64,000 nucleotides of DNA. Origin: Brevibacillus brevis (GTDB lineage Bacteria > Bacillota > Bacilli > Brevibacillales > Brevibacillaceae). The stretch spans positions 5,125,501 through 5,189,500 of the forward strand of contig NZ_CP030117.1 of assembly GCF_001039275.2 (NCBI RefSeq), given 5' to 3'. The notes below the pieces were generated by a model, which was not told the DNA's origin, did not search any database, and was given only the letters and a program-made list of their open reading frames with translations. The translations under genes and the position numbers were made by a program. Of the stretch, positions 35,954 through 47,508 are shown piece after piece. Each line of letters opens with the position of its first letter. Position 1 is the first letter of the stretch.

Positions 35954-36963
35954 TGTACGCGACAACAGAAACCGACAGGCAAACTGGAACATATAAAGAG
36001 AAAACAAAGGGAGGATTTAAAACGAAGAAAGAGGCACAACTTGCAGCAACTAAAGAGGAATCAAAGATCAACCTTTTCGGTTTTGCTGAGAACGGAAGCG
36101 AAAGGGTTGATAACTTTTTCGACGATTGGCTGGAGATATATAAAAGGCCCAATGTGAAACCGATCACCTATACTCTCCAGTAAGGCACAGTCCGACGGAT
36201 TCACAGCATATTCAGTACAGCTATGAATGACGCCGTCCACGAGTTTCGAGTTTTACGGGAAAATCCTGTTCAAAAGATCAAGATCCCAAAGCAAGTGGAC
36301 AAGTCAAGCAAGGTGGCTTACTTTACACGAGATCAACTGGAAAGGTTCTTGGAATGTGTAAATACCCCAATGAAAAATGCGAAATATCAACACTCCATCC
36401 AATACTACGCCTTTTTCACGCTGATGGCACGTACCGGGCTTCGTATCGGTGAAACGCTTGCTCTGACTTGGGATGACCTTGACTTTGATGCAAAAACATT
36501 AACGAAAAGTAAGACTCTTGTATACCCCTTGAATTCGCAGCCCTATCTATCAACGCCAAAATCCAAAAACAGTGAAAGGACCATCAAGTTAGACGAAATC
36601 ACATTAAAACTAATGAAACGGCACAGGATCAACCAAAAAGAGGTTTGCCTGATGTATAAGAACTACAAACCTACCAAAGACAACATTATCTTCCACCAAC
36701 ATGACGGCCGCTGGCTCCGTACCAACGTAGTTCGTGATTACTTTAAAGCGATTTGTAAGCGAGCTGATCTCCCTATACTATCGCCTCACGCCCTTAGACA
36801 TTCCCATGCTGTCCATTTGCTTGAAGCTGGTGTGAATATAAAATACGTGTCTGAGCGACTTGGACACGCAAGCGTGAAAGTCACCGCAGACACGTATTTA
36901 CACGTTACAAAGAAATTTGAAGATGACGCCCTTTCACTTTATGTGAAATACATGCCCAGCTAA
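35953..36963 (+). pseudogene. Tyrosine integrase, broken
   Basis: One frame holds an arm-binding N-terminal piece (GTYKEKTKGGFKTKKEAQ, then FFDDWLEIYKRPNVKPITYT), an in-frame stop TAA at 36181-36183, and then the rest of the core-binding domain and the catalytic domain. About 50-60 residues seem deleted at the junction. The catalytic part is intact: Arg74, His189-x-x-Arg192 (PHALRHSHA), His215 and Tyr225 in TADTYLHV (numbered from ATG 36223). The gene ends about 80 bases before the right attachment repeat. With the N-terminus broken it is unlikely to work. Confidence 0.85.
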
Positions 36964-36964
36964 A

Positions 36965-36986
36965 ATGTGGGCAAATTGTGGGCAAA
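36965..36986. promoter_or_regulatory. Integrase arm-type repeats, right end
   Basis: Two adjacent 11-bp repeats, ATGTGGGCAAA and TTGTGGGCAAA, begin at the integrase stop codon and match those at 31787-31817. Confidence 0.65.
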
Positions 36987-37024
36987 ACCATATTCGGAAG
37001 CTTGCAACCCTTGTGGCGCAAGGG

Positions 37025-38422
37025 TTAACCAATGCTTCCCTCCATCTCGAACTTAATGAGACGGTTCATCTCTACCGCATACTCCATCGGCAATTCTTTT
37101 GTAAATGGCTCGATGAAGCCCATTACGATCATCTCAGTTGCTTCTGCTTCTGACAAGCCGCGGCTCATCAGGTAGAAGAGTTGATCCTCGGATACCTTGG
37201 ATACAGTCGCTTCGTGCTCAAGCGTGATGCTGTCGTTCATGATCTCGTTGTACGGGATCGTGTCGGATGTGGACAGTTTATCCAGAATCAGCGTATCGCA
37301 CTTGATGTTGGACTTGGAGCCTTCCGACTTGCGTCCAAACTGCGACAGACCACGGTAGGTTACTTTTCCGCCATCACGGGAAATCGACTTGGAAATGATC
37401 GTCGATGTGCAATCAGGCGCCAGGTGAATCATTTTCGCACCTGCGTCTTGGTGTTGTCCTTTTCCTGCTACTGCAATGGAAAGAACGGTACCTTTCGCGC
37501 GAGGTCCTTTCATGATAACAGCTGGGTATTTCATCGTCAGCTTGGAACCGATGTTACCATCGATCCATTCCATGTTCGCATCCGCGTAAGCAACCGCACG
37601 TTTGGTAACGAGGTTGTATACGTTGTTGGACCAGTTTTGGATCGTGGTGTAACGGCAACGAGCGCGTTCTTTTACGATGATTTCTACAACAGCGGAGTGC
37701 AAGGAATCCGTGCTGTAGATTGGAGCTGTACAGCCCTCTACATAGTGAACGAAGGAATCTTCATCGGCGATGATCAGCGTACGCTCGAATTGACCCATGT
37801 TCTCGGAGTTGATGCGGAAGTATGCTTGCAGTGGAGTTTCTACTTTTACGCCTTTTGGAACGTAAATGAAGGAACCACCGGACCATACTGCCGAGTTCAG
37901 TGCAGCAAACTTGTTGTCTGCTGGAGGAATCACTGTCGCGAAGTATTCTTTCACGATTTCTGGGTGCAGTTTAACTGCGGAGTCCATGTCGCAGAAGAGA
38001 ACGCCCAGCTTTTCCAGGTCTTCCTGCATGTTGTGGTAAACTACCTCAGACTCATACTGAGCAGATACACCTGCGAGGAACTTCTGCTCTGCTTCTGGAA
38101 TACCCAGCTTGTCAAAGGTTGCCTTGATTTCTTCTGGCACCTCATCCCAGCTACGGCCTTGCTTTTCAGAAGGCTTTACGTAGTAGGTGATGCTGTCAAA
38201 ATCGAGGTCGTCCAGATCGCCGCCCCATTTTGGCATCGGCATGCTGTTGAAGATGTCCAATGCTTTTAGACGGAATTCCAGCATCCATGCTGGCTCATCC
38301 TTGATCTTCGAAATTTCTTCGACGATCTCGCGAGTTAAACCCTTTTTGGTACGGAATACAGAAACGTCCTTATCGTGAAAGCCGTACTGATACTCCTGTA
38401 TTTCTGGGCCTTTAACAGCCAT
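37025..38422 (-). CDS. sufB: Fe-S cluster assembly scaffold SufB
   Basis: 465 residues, complete SufB: the N-terminal helical part and the beta-helix core with [41 protein letters not shown] and the C-terminal [20 protein letters not shown]. SufB works with SufC and SufD as the SufBC2D scaffold on which Fe-S clusters are built from sulfur supplied by SufS and SufU. AAGGAG precedes the ATG. It is the last gene of sufC-D-S-U-B. Its final ten codons are of different origin, supplied by the integrative element, but the protein end is unchanged. Confidence 0.95.
   Translation of the reverse strand: MAVKGPEIQEYQYGFHDKDVSVFRTKKGLTREIVEEISKIKDEPAWMLEFRLKALDIFNSMPMPKWGGDLDDLDFDSITYYVKPSEKQGRSWDEVPEEIKATFDKLGIPEAEQKFLAGVSAQYESEVVYHNMQEDLEKLGVLFCDMDSAVKLHPEIVKEYFATVIPPADNKFAALNSAVWSGGSFIYVPKGVKVETPLQAYFRINSENMGQFERTLIIADEDSFVHYVEGCTAPIYSTDSLHSAVVEIIVKERARCRYTTIQNWSNNVYNLVTKRAVAYADANMEWIDGNIGSKLTMKYPAVIMKGPRAKGTVLSIAVAGKGQHQDAGAKMIHLAPDCTSTIISKSISRDGGKVTYRGLSQFGRKSEGSKSNIKCDTLILDKLSTSDTIPYNEIMNDSITLEHEATVSKVSEDQLFYLMSRGLSEAEATEMIVMGFIEPFTKELPMEYAVEMNRLIKFEMEGSIG
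37041..37057. repeat. Right attachment repeat (attR-like), inside sufB
   Basis: TCCATCTCGAACTTAAT, identical to 31669-31685. It lies in the sufB coding sequence for IKFEME, 16 bases before its stop. Confidence 0.82.
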
Positions 38423-38461
38423 CGTTGCTCACTCCTTCTTGTTCATGTCCCTTACCCATCA

Positions 38462-41410
<2,949 letters not shown>

Positions 41411-41431
41411 TTCACTGCTGCCTCCTTCATC

Positions 41432-42220
41432 CTACACGTTGGCGTTTACGGTTTCGTCCTCGATGCCGAGCTCTTCCTTGATCCAGTCGTAGCCTTCTGC
41501 CTCCAGGCGTTCAGCCAGCTCAGGACCACCGGACTTCACGATACGACCTTGCATCATGACGTGTACGAAGTCAGGCTTTACATAGTTCAGCAAACGCTGG
41601 TAGTGCGTAATAATCAAGAATCCGCGGTCTGCGGAGCGCATTTCGTTTACACCAGCTGCAACGATTTTCAATGCGTCGATGTCCAAACCGGAGTCGATTT
41701 CATCCAAAATACAGATGCTTGGCTCCAAGAGCATCATTTGCAGAATCTCGTTACGCTTTTTCTCACCGCCGGAGAAACCTTCGTTCAGGTAACGGTGGGA
41801 GAAAGACTCATCCATTTCCAGCGTGTTCATCTTTTTGTCCATCTCACGGATGAATTTCATCAAGGAGATTTCGTTTCCTTCGCCACGGCGTGCGTTGATC
41901 GCGGAACGCAGGAAGTCAGAGTTGGTTACACCGCTGATTTCGGACGGGTATTGCATCGCCAGGAACAGACCTGCACGTGCGCGCTCGTCTACAGCCATTT
42001 CCAACAAGTCTTCGTCATTGATCAGCACTTCGCCATCGGTTACCTCATATTTTGGGTGACCCATCAGCGTGGATGCCAATGTCGATTTACCGGTACCATT
42101 AGGTCCCATGATCGCGTGCACTTCGCCGCCCTTGATCTCCAAATTCAGGCCTTTGAGGATCTCTTTGTCCTCGATCTTGGCGCGAAGGTTTTTTATTTGC
42201 AAATGCGGTACTGCTGTCAT
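41432..42220 (-). CDS. sufC: Fe-S assembly ATPase SufC
   Basis: 262 residues with Walker A GPNGTGKST, signature FSGGEKKRNEILQ and Walker B ICILDEIDSGLD. It is the soluble ABC ATPase of the SufBC2D complex. The start at 42220 is chosen for GGAGGGAATTCAG; the longer frame to 42244 has no ribosome binding site. It is the first gene of the operon, behind a good sigma-A promoter. Confidence 0.94.
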   Translation of the reverse strand: MTAVPHLQIKNLRAKIEDKEILKGLNLEIKGGEVHAIMGPNGTGKSTLASTLMGHPKYEVTDGEVLINDEDLLEMAVDERARAGLFLAMQYPSEISGVTNSDFLRSAINARRGEGNEISLMKFIREMDKKMNTLEMDESFSHRYLNEGFSGGEKKRNEILQMMLLEPSICILDEIDSGLDIDALKIVAAGVNEMRSADRGFLIITHYQRLLNYVKPDFVHVMMQGRIVKSGGPELAERLEAEGYDWIKEELGIEDETVNANV

Positions 42221-42282
42221 CTGAATTCCCTCCATACACGTCAAAAGTGAGTTGGTAAATTCTCAATCCATTCTCAATAACT

Positions 42283-42311
42283 ATCTTATAATAAGAATAA
42301 TTATAAATCAA
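42283..42311 (-). promoter_or_regulatory. Sigma-A promoter of the suf operon with palindromic operator-like element
   Basis: On the minus strand TTGATT (-35), 17-base spacer, TAAGAT (-10). The spacer holds TTATAAT-N7-ATTATAA (42286-42306), in which two overlapping 15-base windows each match the PerR box TTATAATNATTATAA at 13 of the 14 or 15 defined positions. TTGAGAAT is repeated just downstream (42259-42277). A metal- or peroxide-responsive repressor is suggested, not shown. Confidence 0.5.
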
Positions 42312-42503
42312 GGAATGAAACATATCTGTATTTTTTATATCATTATATTTAGAAAGTCCGTTTTTGCGCATGAATCCTTCCTAAATATTCTTGCCTCCGC
42401 TGCATTTTTCCCTTTGTAACTTTTTGACATACATTTCCCGTCTAAACTCCAGGTACTTTTTGTAAAAAAACACCACTGGATAACTGGAGAGGGATGGATC
42501 AGG

Positions 42504-43084
42504 TTGAAAAAGAGTAACAAGAAACTCGCAATTGGACTAGCTACTGTCTTACTACTCGTAGGTGCCACAACAGTCTTCGCAAAAACAGGTACAGAGAAAA
42601 TATCTGCCCGCTTCTCCAACATTAAATTGATAGTCAATGACCAGGTCGTCAAAACGAAAGCAGAACCACTCATATATAATGGAAACGTCTATGCACCTGT
42701 AGCGACTGTTGCCAATGCACTCGGCATTAAGCAGGAATGGGATAACAAAACTGTCCGTTTCTCTGTAATAGCCGTAGCACCGGCGGGACTACTGATGGCA
42801 GCTCCATTCCAGAAGCAATTATCCAACAGGCCAAAGAAACATTACCGCTTCCTTGTGACCCTTCGAACGTAAAAGGTAGCTTGTACGATTGCTCTCCTGA
42901 GAAAGAAGTCGTGTCCAAAGGTTATGTCAATCTGACAGGAACGAGTGAGCAGGAGTCTCTCGTTATGTATCGCTATCACACTATTGAAGGGCTCCCTTCG
43001 GAAGCTTACCTGACTCTTTTCCGTCAGTCAAATGGAAAAGTTGTACCAGTCAATACTTCGAAACTTTTCGATGCCAGCGAGTAA
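42504..43084 (+). pseudogene. Secreted copper-amine-oxidase-type stalk domain protein, frameshifted
   Basis: A signal peptide (KLAIGLATVLLLVGATTVFA) and stalk-domain start (IKLIVNDQVVKTKAEPLIYNGNVYAPVATVANALGIKQEW) are in the first frame (42504-42872). After about 42760 the natural continuation (STGGTTDGSSIPEAI, then LYDCSPEKEVVSKGYVNLTGT) lies in the -1 frame, and it runs to 43084 with the second visible ORF in that frame. The total length, 581 bases, is one short of a multiple of three, consistent with a one-base loss. It may instead be a sequencing error. A terminator follows. Confidence 0.65.
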
Positions 43085-43099
43085 ATGTCCTATCCAAGG

Positions 43100-43126
43100 C
43101 CGTCAGTCACACGCTGACGGTTTTTT
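43100..43126 (+). terminator. Terminator of the stalk-domain gene
   Basis: CCGTCAG / CTGACGG with a 7-base loop, followed by TTTTTT. Confidence 0.85.
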
Positions 43127-43144
43127 ATATTTATCACGAAGAAA

Positions 43145-43173
43145 AAACGGATAGACCCATTGTCTACCCGTTT
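43145..43173 (-). terminator. Terminator of pckA
   Basis: On the minus strand AAACGG-G-TAGAC pairs with GTCTA-T-CCGTTT, followed by TTTTC. Confidence 0.85.
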
Positions 43174-43186
43174 CTTTCGTATACGA

Positions 43187-44770
43187 TTACTTTACTTTTG
43201 GACCCGCAGTTGCAATGTCTGCTGCATTCGGGAATTTCTTCTCGAAGTTCTCAATGAAGCGTGCAGCCAAATCAGACGCTTGCTTGTCATAATCTTCCTT
43301 GTTTGCCCATGTATTGCGTGGTTGCAGAACTTCAGCAGGAACGTTCGGGCAAGAAGTCGGTACTTGTACCCCGAAAATCTCGTCAGCTACATAGTCTACT
43401 TTTTCCAGCTCACCGTTCAATGCTGCTGTTACCATCGCACGTGTGTAGGACAGCTTCATACGTTGCCCAACGCCTACCGGGCCACCAGTCCAACCAGTGT
43501 TCACCAGGTATACTTGAACCTTGCGCTCGTCAATCTTCTTACCGAGCATTTCTGCATATACTACTGGATGCAGTGGCAAGAATGGAGATCCGAAGCAAGT
43601 AGAAAACTCTGTTTGCGGAGCAGTTACGCCACGCTCTGTACCGGCCATTTTGCTGGTGTAGCCAGACAGGAAGTGATACATGGCTTGCTCTTTATTCAGC
43701 TTGGAGATTGGAGGCAATACACCGAACGAATCGGCTGTCAAAAAGACGATGACATTTGGTTGCCCGCCCACGCCCGGAATCACAGCACCCGGAATTGCTT
43801 CCACTGGATACGCAGCGCGTGTATTCTCTGTATATTTGGTGCTATCGTAGTCTGCTACACGAGTCGCTTCGTTTACGTCTACATTTTCAAGTACAGTACC
43901 GAACTGGATTGCTTTCCAGATTTGCGGTTCGCCTTCTTCAGACAGCTTGACGCATTTTGCATAGCATCCGCCTTCGATATTGAACACGCCATTGTCAGAC
44001 CAGCCGTGCTCATCGTCACCGATCAGGAAACGATCCGGGTCAGCAGACAGCGTTGTTTTTCCTGTACCGGACAATCCGAAGAACAGGGCAACGTCTCCGT
44101 CTTTCCCTACGTTCGCAGAGCAGTGCATCGAAAGTACGTTGCGCTCTGGAAGCAGCATGTTCATTACGCTGAAGATCGACTTTTTCATTTCGCCAGCATA
44201 CTCAGTGCCACCGATCAAGACTGTCTTTTGCTCAAAGCTCAATACGATGAATGTCTCGGAGTTCGTGCCGTGTACCGCAGGATTGGCCTTGAAATTAGGG
44301 GCATAAATAACCGTGAATTCTGATTCGTGCGCAGCCAGTTCTTCTTCGGACGGACGGATGAACAACTGACGTGCGAACAGGTTGTGCCAAGCGAATTCGT
44401 TCACTACGCGGATTGGCAGACGATAGGTTGTATCTGCCCCTGCAAAGCCATCAAAGACAAACAGTTCATCTTTTGATTGTAAGTATTGGAGCACGTCTTG
44501 TTGAAGTGCTTGGAATTTTTCGGTACTGATAGGTTGGTTAACCGGACCCCAGTTGATTTTATCGTGTACGGAAGCTTCGTCCACCACAAATTTGTCCTTT
44601 GGCGAACGGCCGGTAAACTTCCCTGTTAGCGCATTGAGCGCCCCCTTATCGGTCAAAATCCCTTCGCCACGCTTCACTGCCATCTCAACAAGATTAGCTA
44701 CAGGCAAGTTATGATACACTTTCGTAGCTCCAAGAATGTCAGTAAGCTTTTGAACCGTATTGGTTTCCAT
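43187..44770 (-). CDS. pckA: Phosphoenolpyruvate carboxykinase (ATP)
   Basis: 527 residues, the usual size of ATP-dependent PEPCK, which turns oxaloacetate into PEP at the start of gluconeogenesis. The kinase motif GLSGTGKTT lies at 232-240, and the metal and substrate regions [25 protein letters not shown] and [18 protein letters not shown] are present. AAGGAGATC precedes the ATG. The promoter region contains a box matching the CcpN consensus over the -10. A terminator follows. Confidence 0.95.
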   Translation of the reverse strand: METNTVQKLTDILGATKVYHNLPVANLVEMAVKRGEGILTDKGALNALTGKFTGRSPKDKFVVDEASVHDKINWGPVNQPISTEKFQALQQDVLQYLQSKDELFVFDGFAGADTTYRLPIRVVNEFAWHNLFARQLFIRPSEEELAAHESEFTVIYAPNFKANPAVHGTNSETFIVLSFEQKTVLIGGTEYAGEMKKSIFSVMNMLLPERNVLSMHCSANVGKDGDVALFFGLSGTGKTTLSADPDRFLIGDDEHGWSDNGVFNIEGGCYAKCVKLSEEGEPQIWKAIQFGTVLENVDVNEATRVADYDSTKYTENTRAAYPVEAIPGAVIPGVGGQPNVIVFLTADSFGVLPPISKLNKEQAMYHFLSGYTSKMAGTERGVTAPQTEFSTCFGSPFLPLHPVVYAEMLGKKIDERKVQVYLVNTGWTGGPVGVGQRMKLSYTRAMVTAALNGELEKVDYVADEIFGVQVPTSCPNVPAEVLQPRNTWANKEDYDKQASDLAARFIENFEKKFPNAADIATAGPKVK

Positions 44771-44841
44771 GTGTGAACGATCTCCTTCCCAAAATGTGTA
44801 TCATTTATTGTGACTTTCTAATTGTCGCTCGATTTGTAATT

Positions 44842-44852
44842 AGTATATCACA
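44842..44852 (-). promoter_or_regulatory. CcpN-type operator over the pckA promoter
   Basis: On the minus strand TGTGATATACT matches the CcpN consensus TRTGHYATAYW at every position, and its last six bases TATACT form the likely -10 of pckA. CcpN represses pckA and gapB under glycolytic conditions in B. subtilis. An adjacent TAGCT-N5-AGCTA inverted repeat lies about 5 bases upstream. Confidence 0.6.
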
Positions 44853-45008
44853 TTTAGCTAAATAAGCTACATAATTTTATAATCTCTTATGGATAATGTG
44901 TGAATAACCCTCCTCATGCGTATTATTCCCCAACAGCAGTATTTTGTCCACAAACCAATCAGTCTATCGGCTATCCGTGGGGTACGCAGGGACATTTTCC
45001 CCACAAAA

Positions 45009-45046
45009 AGAGCAACACCAAGAGTTTACTCTCTTAGTGTTGCTCT
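45009..45046 (-). terminator. Terminator of the amidohydrolase gene
   Basis: A 16-bp stem, AGAGCAACACTAAGAG with CTCTTGGTGTTGCTCT on the minus strand with one T-G wobble, followed by TTTTTG. Confidence 0.88.
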
Positions 45047-45062
45047 CACAAGGCATAAAGAT

Positions 45063-46205
45063 TTACGTATTTTCAAACGTTTTTACGACTGTTTGACACA
45101 AAATCGCCACACCTTTTTCCAATGCAGAGCGGTCAAAATGCATCAGCGGATGATGCAGCCCTGGCACCAAATCACATCCAAGAGCCAGCATCGTCGCCTT
45201 GATATGAGGACGCTCCACCGTATAGTAGTGGAAATCCTCCGCTCCCGGACTGACAGGCGCCGCACGCAAATTCTCTTGACCGAGCACATCTACGATCGCA
45301 CCCTCCATAAATGCCTTCGCTTGCTCATCGACCTCTGCCGCTACCATGCGTGACCCGGCCTCTACCTCTATACGTGCCTGAAAAGACTCTGCAACTCCGT
45401 CGATCATTTGACGAACTCGATTCACCAGGTCATCCATCGCCTGATTGGTCTGTGCTCGCAGATCGAGAGCAAAACGCGCCTTGTCCGGAATAATGTTGTA
45501 GCTCTCTCCCCCGGCTTGCAGCATGGTCATTTTGACGGTGGCAGGCACCATTGGATTGATATGTATATGTCCGAGTCCAGAAATAATCGCTCCCGCTACT
45601 TCTATCGCATTGATCCCGAGATGCGGTCTCGCTCCGTGCGCAGCAACTCCTGTGATTTCCCCGTAGAGAAACATGGCCGCTCCGTTGTAGATAGCAGGTC
45701 CAGCCGTTCCATGTGCCATCTCCTGAATCGGTCTTAGGTGAACACCGTACAAATAATCAATGTCATCGACGACACCCTTCTCCACCAGCTTCAATGCTCC
45801 CGTTCCTTTTTCTTCTGCTGGTTGGAACAATACTTTTAATGTTCCCGGGGGTTGATATCCAGCGGCAACCAATGCTTCTACCGTTTCCACGATCAGCGTC
45901 ATATGGGCGTCATGACCGCAGGAATGATTCGCGCGCCATTCCCCGTTGACTTCTTGCCAGAGAGCATCGATATCTGTTCGCAAGCCAACAACTGGCTTCC
46001 CTTCGCCCCATTCAGCTACTAATCCTGTACAATCGTCAAAAGTCGTGACACGCAGTCCCAAGGCACGCATGCGTTCCGCCAAATAGCGAGTCGTTTCTAC
46101 TTCCTTCCAGCTTATCTCCGGATTCTCATGCAGATGACGGAATGTTTCGGCAATAGCATCTTTACGTGCGGCAACCGTCTGTTGCAACGACATTACAGTA
46201 GACAT
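45063..46205 (-). CDS. amhX: M20-family amidohydrolase (AmhX-like)
   Basis: 380 residues of the M20D/AmhX type: LRTDIDALWQEVNGEWRANH with SCGHDAHMT (metal ligands), FQPAEEKGTG with the catalytic Glu-Glu pair, and HPLMHFDRSALEKG near the end. B. subtilis AmhX is an amidohydrolase of uncertain natural substrate, related to aminoacylases and hippurate hydrolases. The start is taken at 46205, after GGAGGAGG, where an ATG follows; the longer frame begins with a TTG. A long terminator follows. Confidence 0.82.
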   Translation of the reverse strand: MSTVMSLQQTVAARKDAIAETFRHLHENPEISWKEVETTRYLAERMRALGLRVTTFDDCTGLVAEWGEGKPVVGLRTDIDALWQEVNGEWRANHSCGHDAHMTLIVETVEALVAAGYQPPGTLKVLFQPAEEKGTGALKLVEKGVVDDIDYLYGVHLRPIQEMAHGTAGPAIYNGAAMFLYGEITGVAAHGARPHLGINAIEVAGAIISGLGHIHINPMVPATVKMTMLQAGGESYNIIPDKARFALDLRAQTNQAMDDLVNRVRQMIDGVAESFQARIEVEAGSRMVAAEVDEQAKAFMEGAIVDVLGQENLRAAPVSPGAEDFHYYTVERPHIKATMLALGCDLVPGLHHPLMHFDRSALEKGVAILCQTVVKTFENT

Positions 46206-46263
46206 CAAAGCGCCTCCTCCAAAACCGTTTCTTCCTATTATATCACACTGCCCAATAGACAGT

Positions 46264-46605
46264 TCACCGACAGGTCAGTCGCAAAATGGCATCGAGCTTC
46301 AATTGGTCGCGCAATGGCCCTACTATTTGCACCTTTTCTTTGGCGAGAGCATAGACGAGCTCATCGCCGCCGAATAGCATGTGCATTTGTTTTTCCTCTC
46401 CCCTGATGATCAGATCGGCAGGCTGCTCTTCTGTCCATACCTCCCAGGATGCAACGCCTTTTGCTATTGTCAATTGCCACTGTGACGGTGAATCATCCAC
46501 TACAATTCTGATTCTGCGCTCCCATCCTGCTGTTATGAATCGCAAGTGTGCTTTTCCTTGCAGTCGCTCGCCCAGTTCAAAAAACAGTCTGCCCATTCCG
46601 ATCAT
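46264..46605 (-). CDS. SCP2 sterol-binding-like domain protein
   Basis: About 113 residues. The pattern LRFITAGWERRIRIVVDDSP, LTIAKGVASWEVWTEEQPADLIIRG and LVYALAKEKVQIVGPLRDQLKL fits the SCP2 fold, small lipid-binding proteins. ATG 46605 with GAGGGG is used; a GTG at 46611 is the alternative. The gene is single, behind a 211-bp region of nested inverted repeats. The lipid ligand is unknown. Confidence 0.65.
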   Translation of the reverse strand: MIGMGRLFFELGERLQGKAHLRFITAGWERRIRIVVDDSPSQWQLTIAKGVASWEVWTEEQPADLIIRGEEKQMHMLFGGDELVYALAKEKVQIVGPLRDQLKLDAILRLTCR

Positions 46606-46754
46606 CTGCACGCCACCCCTCTCTTCCCAATTGGGTTCGTGGCCTGTCAGGTCGAATCCTTTGGCGAGGAATGAGAGGCGCTGTCGGCTGTTGTCAGGGG
46701 GAGCATCTTTTTCTCGACATTGTTAGAAAGGCCGTTTGAGTCAGCATAGTGGAG

Positions 46755-46965
46755 GAGAAGAAAAAGCACAGTTCTCTTCGACTCTGACACGCCAACAAGG
46801 GGGATTGACTGGTCGTCTCCACTTAAAAAAGGGGACCGTCGAGCCAAAGCCACCCTACGGGCGGACGTTTCTCAGGGAAGAAGTGTTCGACAACCGGGTC
46901 CCCTTTTTTACGTTCCGACTGGGAAGGCGTTGTCAAGGTCTACGAGCCCTGTGCTTTTTCTTCTC
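46755..46965. repeat. Nested inverted-repeat structure
   Basis: Outer arms GAGAAGAAAAAGCACAG (46755-46771) and CTGTGCTTTTTCTTCTC (46949-46965) are perfectly complementary over 17 bases and continue imperfectly for about 30 more. An inner 13-bp pair, AAAAAAGGGGACC with GGTCCCCTTTTTT (46825-46837, 46897-46909), forms a two-way terminator. No gene is convincing inside. It could be a miniature transposable element or a rod-shaped RNA. Confidence 0.55.
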
Positions 46966-47056
46966 ACCAGGTTTTGTGTGTTCGTCCCACCTCTTAAAAC
47001 TTAGGAAGATCATCCACAACCTTTTTCAGCACCACAGCAGTAAGATGGCAAAAACA

Positions 47057-47085
47057 AAAAGCATCCGCTTTACGCAGATGCTTTT
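47057..47085 (-). terminator. Terminator of the VOC-domain gene
   Basis: AAAAGCATC / GATGCTTTT with an 11-base loop, followed on the minus strand by TTTTTGTTTTTG. Confidence 0.85.
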
Positions 47086-47093
47086 CGGAAACA

Positions 47094-47486
47094 CTACTCA
47101 TCGAACTCGTCTTTATCGAGTCGCACCTCAAGGTGGTGACCATCGGGTGTCTCAAAATACAAATTATAGCTAGTAGGCTGTGTAATTGGGCCACGATAGC
47201 AAATATTCTCTGCCTCCAGCTTATCGACCAGATAGTCCAGCTCGGCTCGGCTCTGCACAGAGAAGGCGAGATGATCGACCTGCCCTACGCCGCCTTTCCC
47301 AGCTTCCCCGCCATGAGGATGAAGACCGATCCGTGTGTATGTGCCAATTTGAAAGTAGACAGGTGCTCCTTCCGTCATATTCTCTTCCGGGATAGGGACT
47401 TCCAAAATGTCCTTAAAAAAACGAGCTACCTTCACCACATCACTACAGTTCAATGCGATGTGGTGAACGGCTTTCAAATGAAACAT
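47094..47486 (-). CDS. VOC-family (glyoxalase/bleomycin resistance-like) protein
   Basis: 130 residues with one vicinal-oxygen-chelate pair of beta-alpha-beta-beta-beta units: VHHIALNCSDVVKVARFF, IGTYTRIGLHPHGG, VDHLAFSVQSRAELDYLV and SYNLYFETPDGHHLEVR. Candidate metal ligands are His8, His72-type and Glu118-type residues at the usual positions. The enzyme or binding role is not determined. A Cys-rich gene lies upstream on the same strand and a terminator follows. Confidence 0.8.
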   Translation of the reverse strand: MFHLKAVHHIALNCSDVVKVARFFKDILEVPIPEENMTEGAPVYFQIGTYTRIGLHPHGGEAGKGGVGQVDHLAFSVQSRAELDYLVDKLEAENICYRGPITQPTSYNLYFETPDGHHLEVRLDKDEFDE

Positions 47487-47508
47487 TCACACTGCCTCCC
47501 ACGTCAAC

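Larger units (their letters stand above)
31669..37057. mobile_element. Decayed integrative element inserted in the 3' end of sufB
   Basis: The segment is bounded by the 17-bp direct repeat TCCATCTCGAACTTAAT (31669-31685 and 37041-37057), which is sufB coding sequence. Next to each end are TGTGGGCA-type repeats like integrase arm sites. A broken tyrosine integrase gene ends about 80 bases from the right end. The interior holds two YolD-like genes, a globin-coupled protein, an FMN-dependent glutamate-synthase-like gene and remnants, and parts are clearly AT-richer than the host genes. No replication, conjugation or phage structural module remains, so its original type is not known. Confidence 0.82.

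Noticed and set aside
37181-38269. 362-residue plus-strand frame over sufB
   Set aside because: Perfect antisense of sufB and rich in Cys, Phe and Arg; no ribosome binding site.
46736-47173. 145-residue plus-strand frame over the inverted repeats
   Set aside because: Composition follows the repeat structure, crosses a terminator and overlaps the VOC gene; no family.
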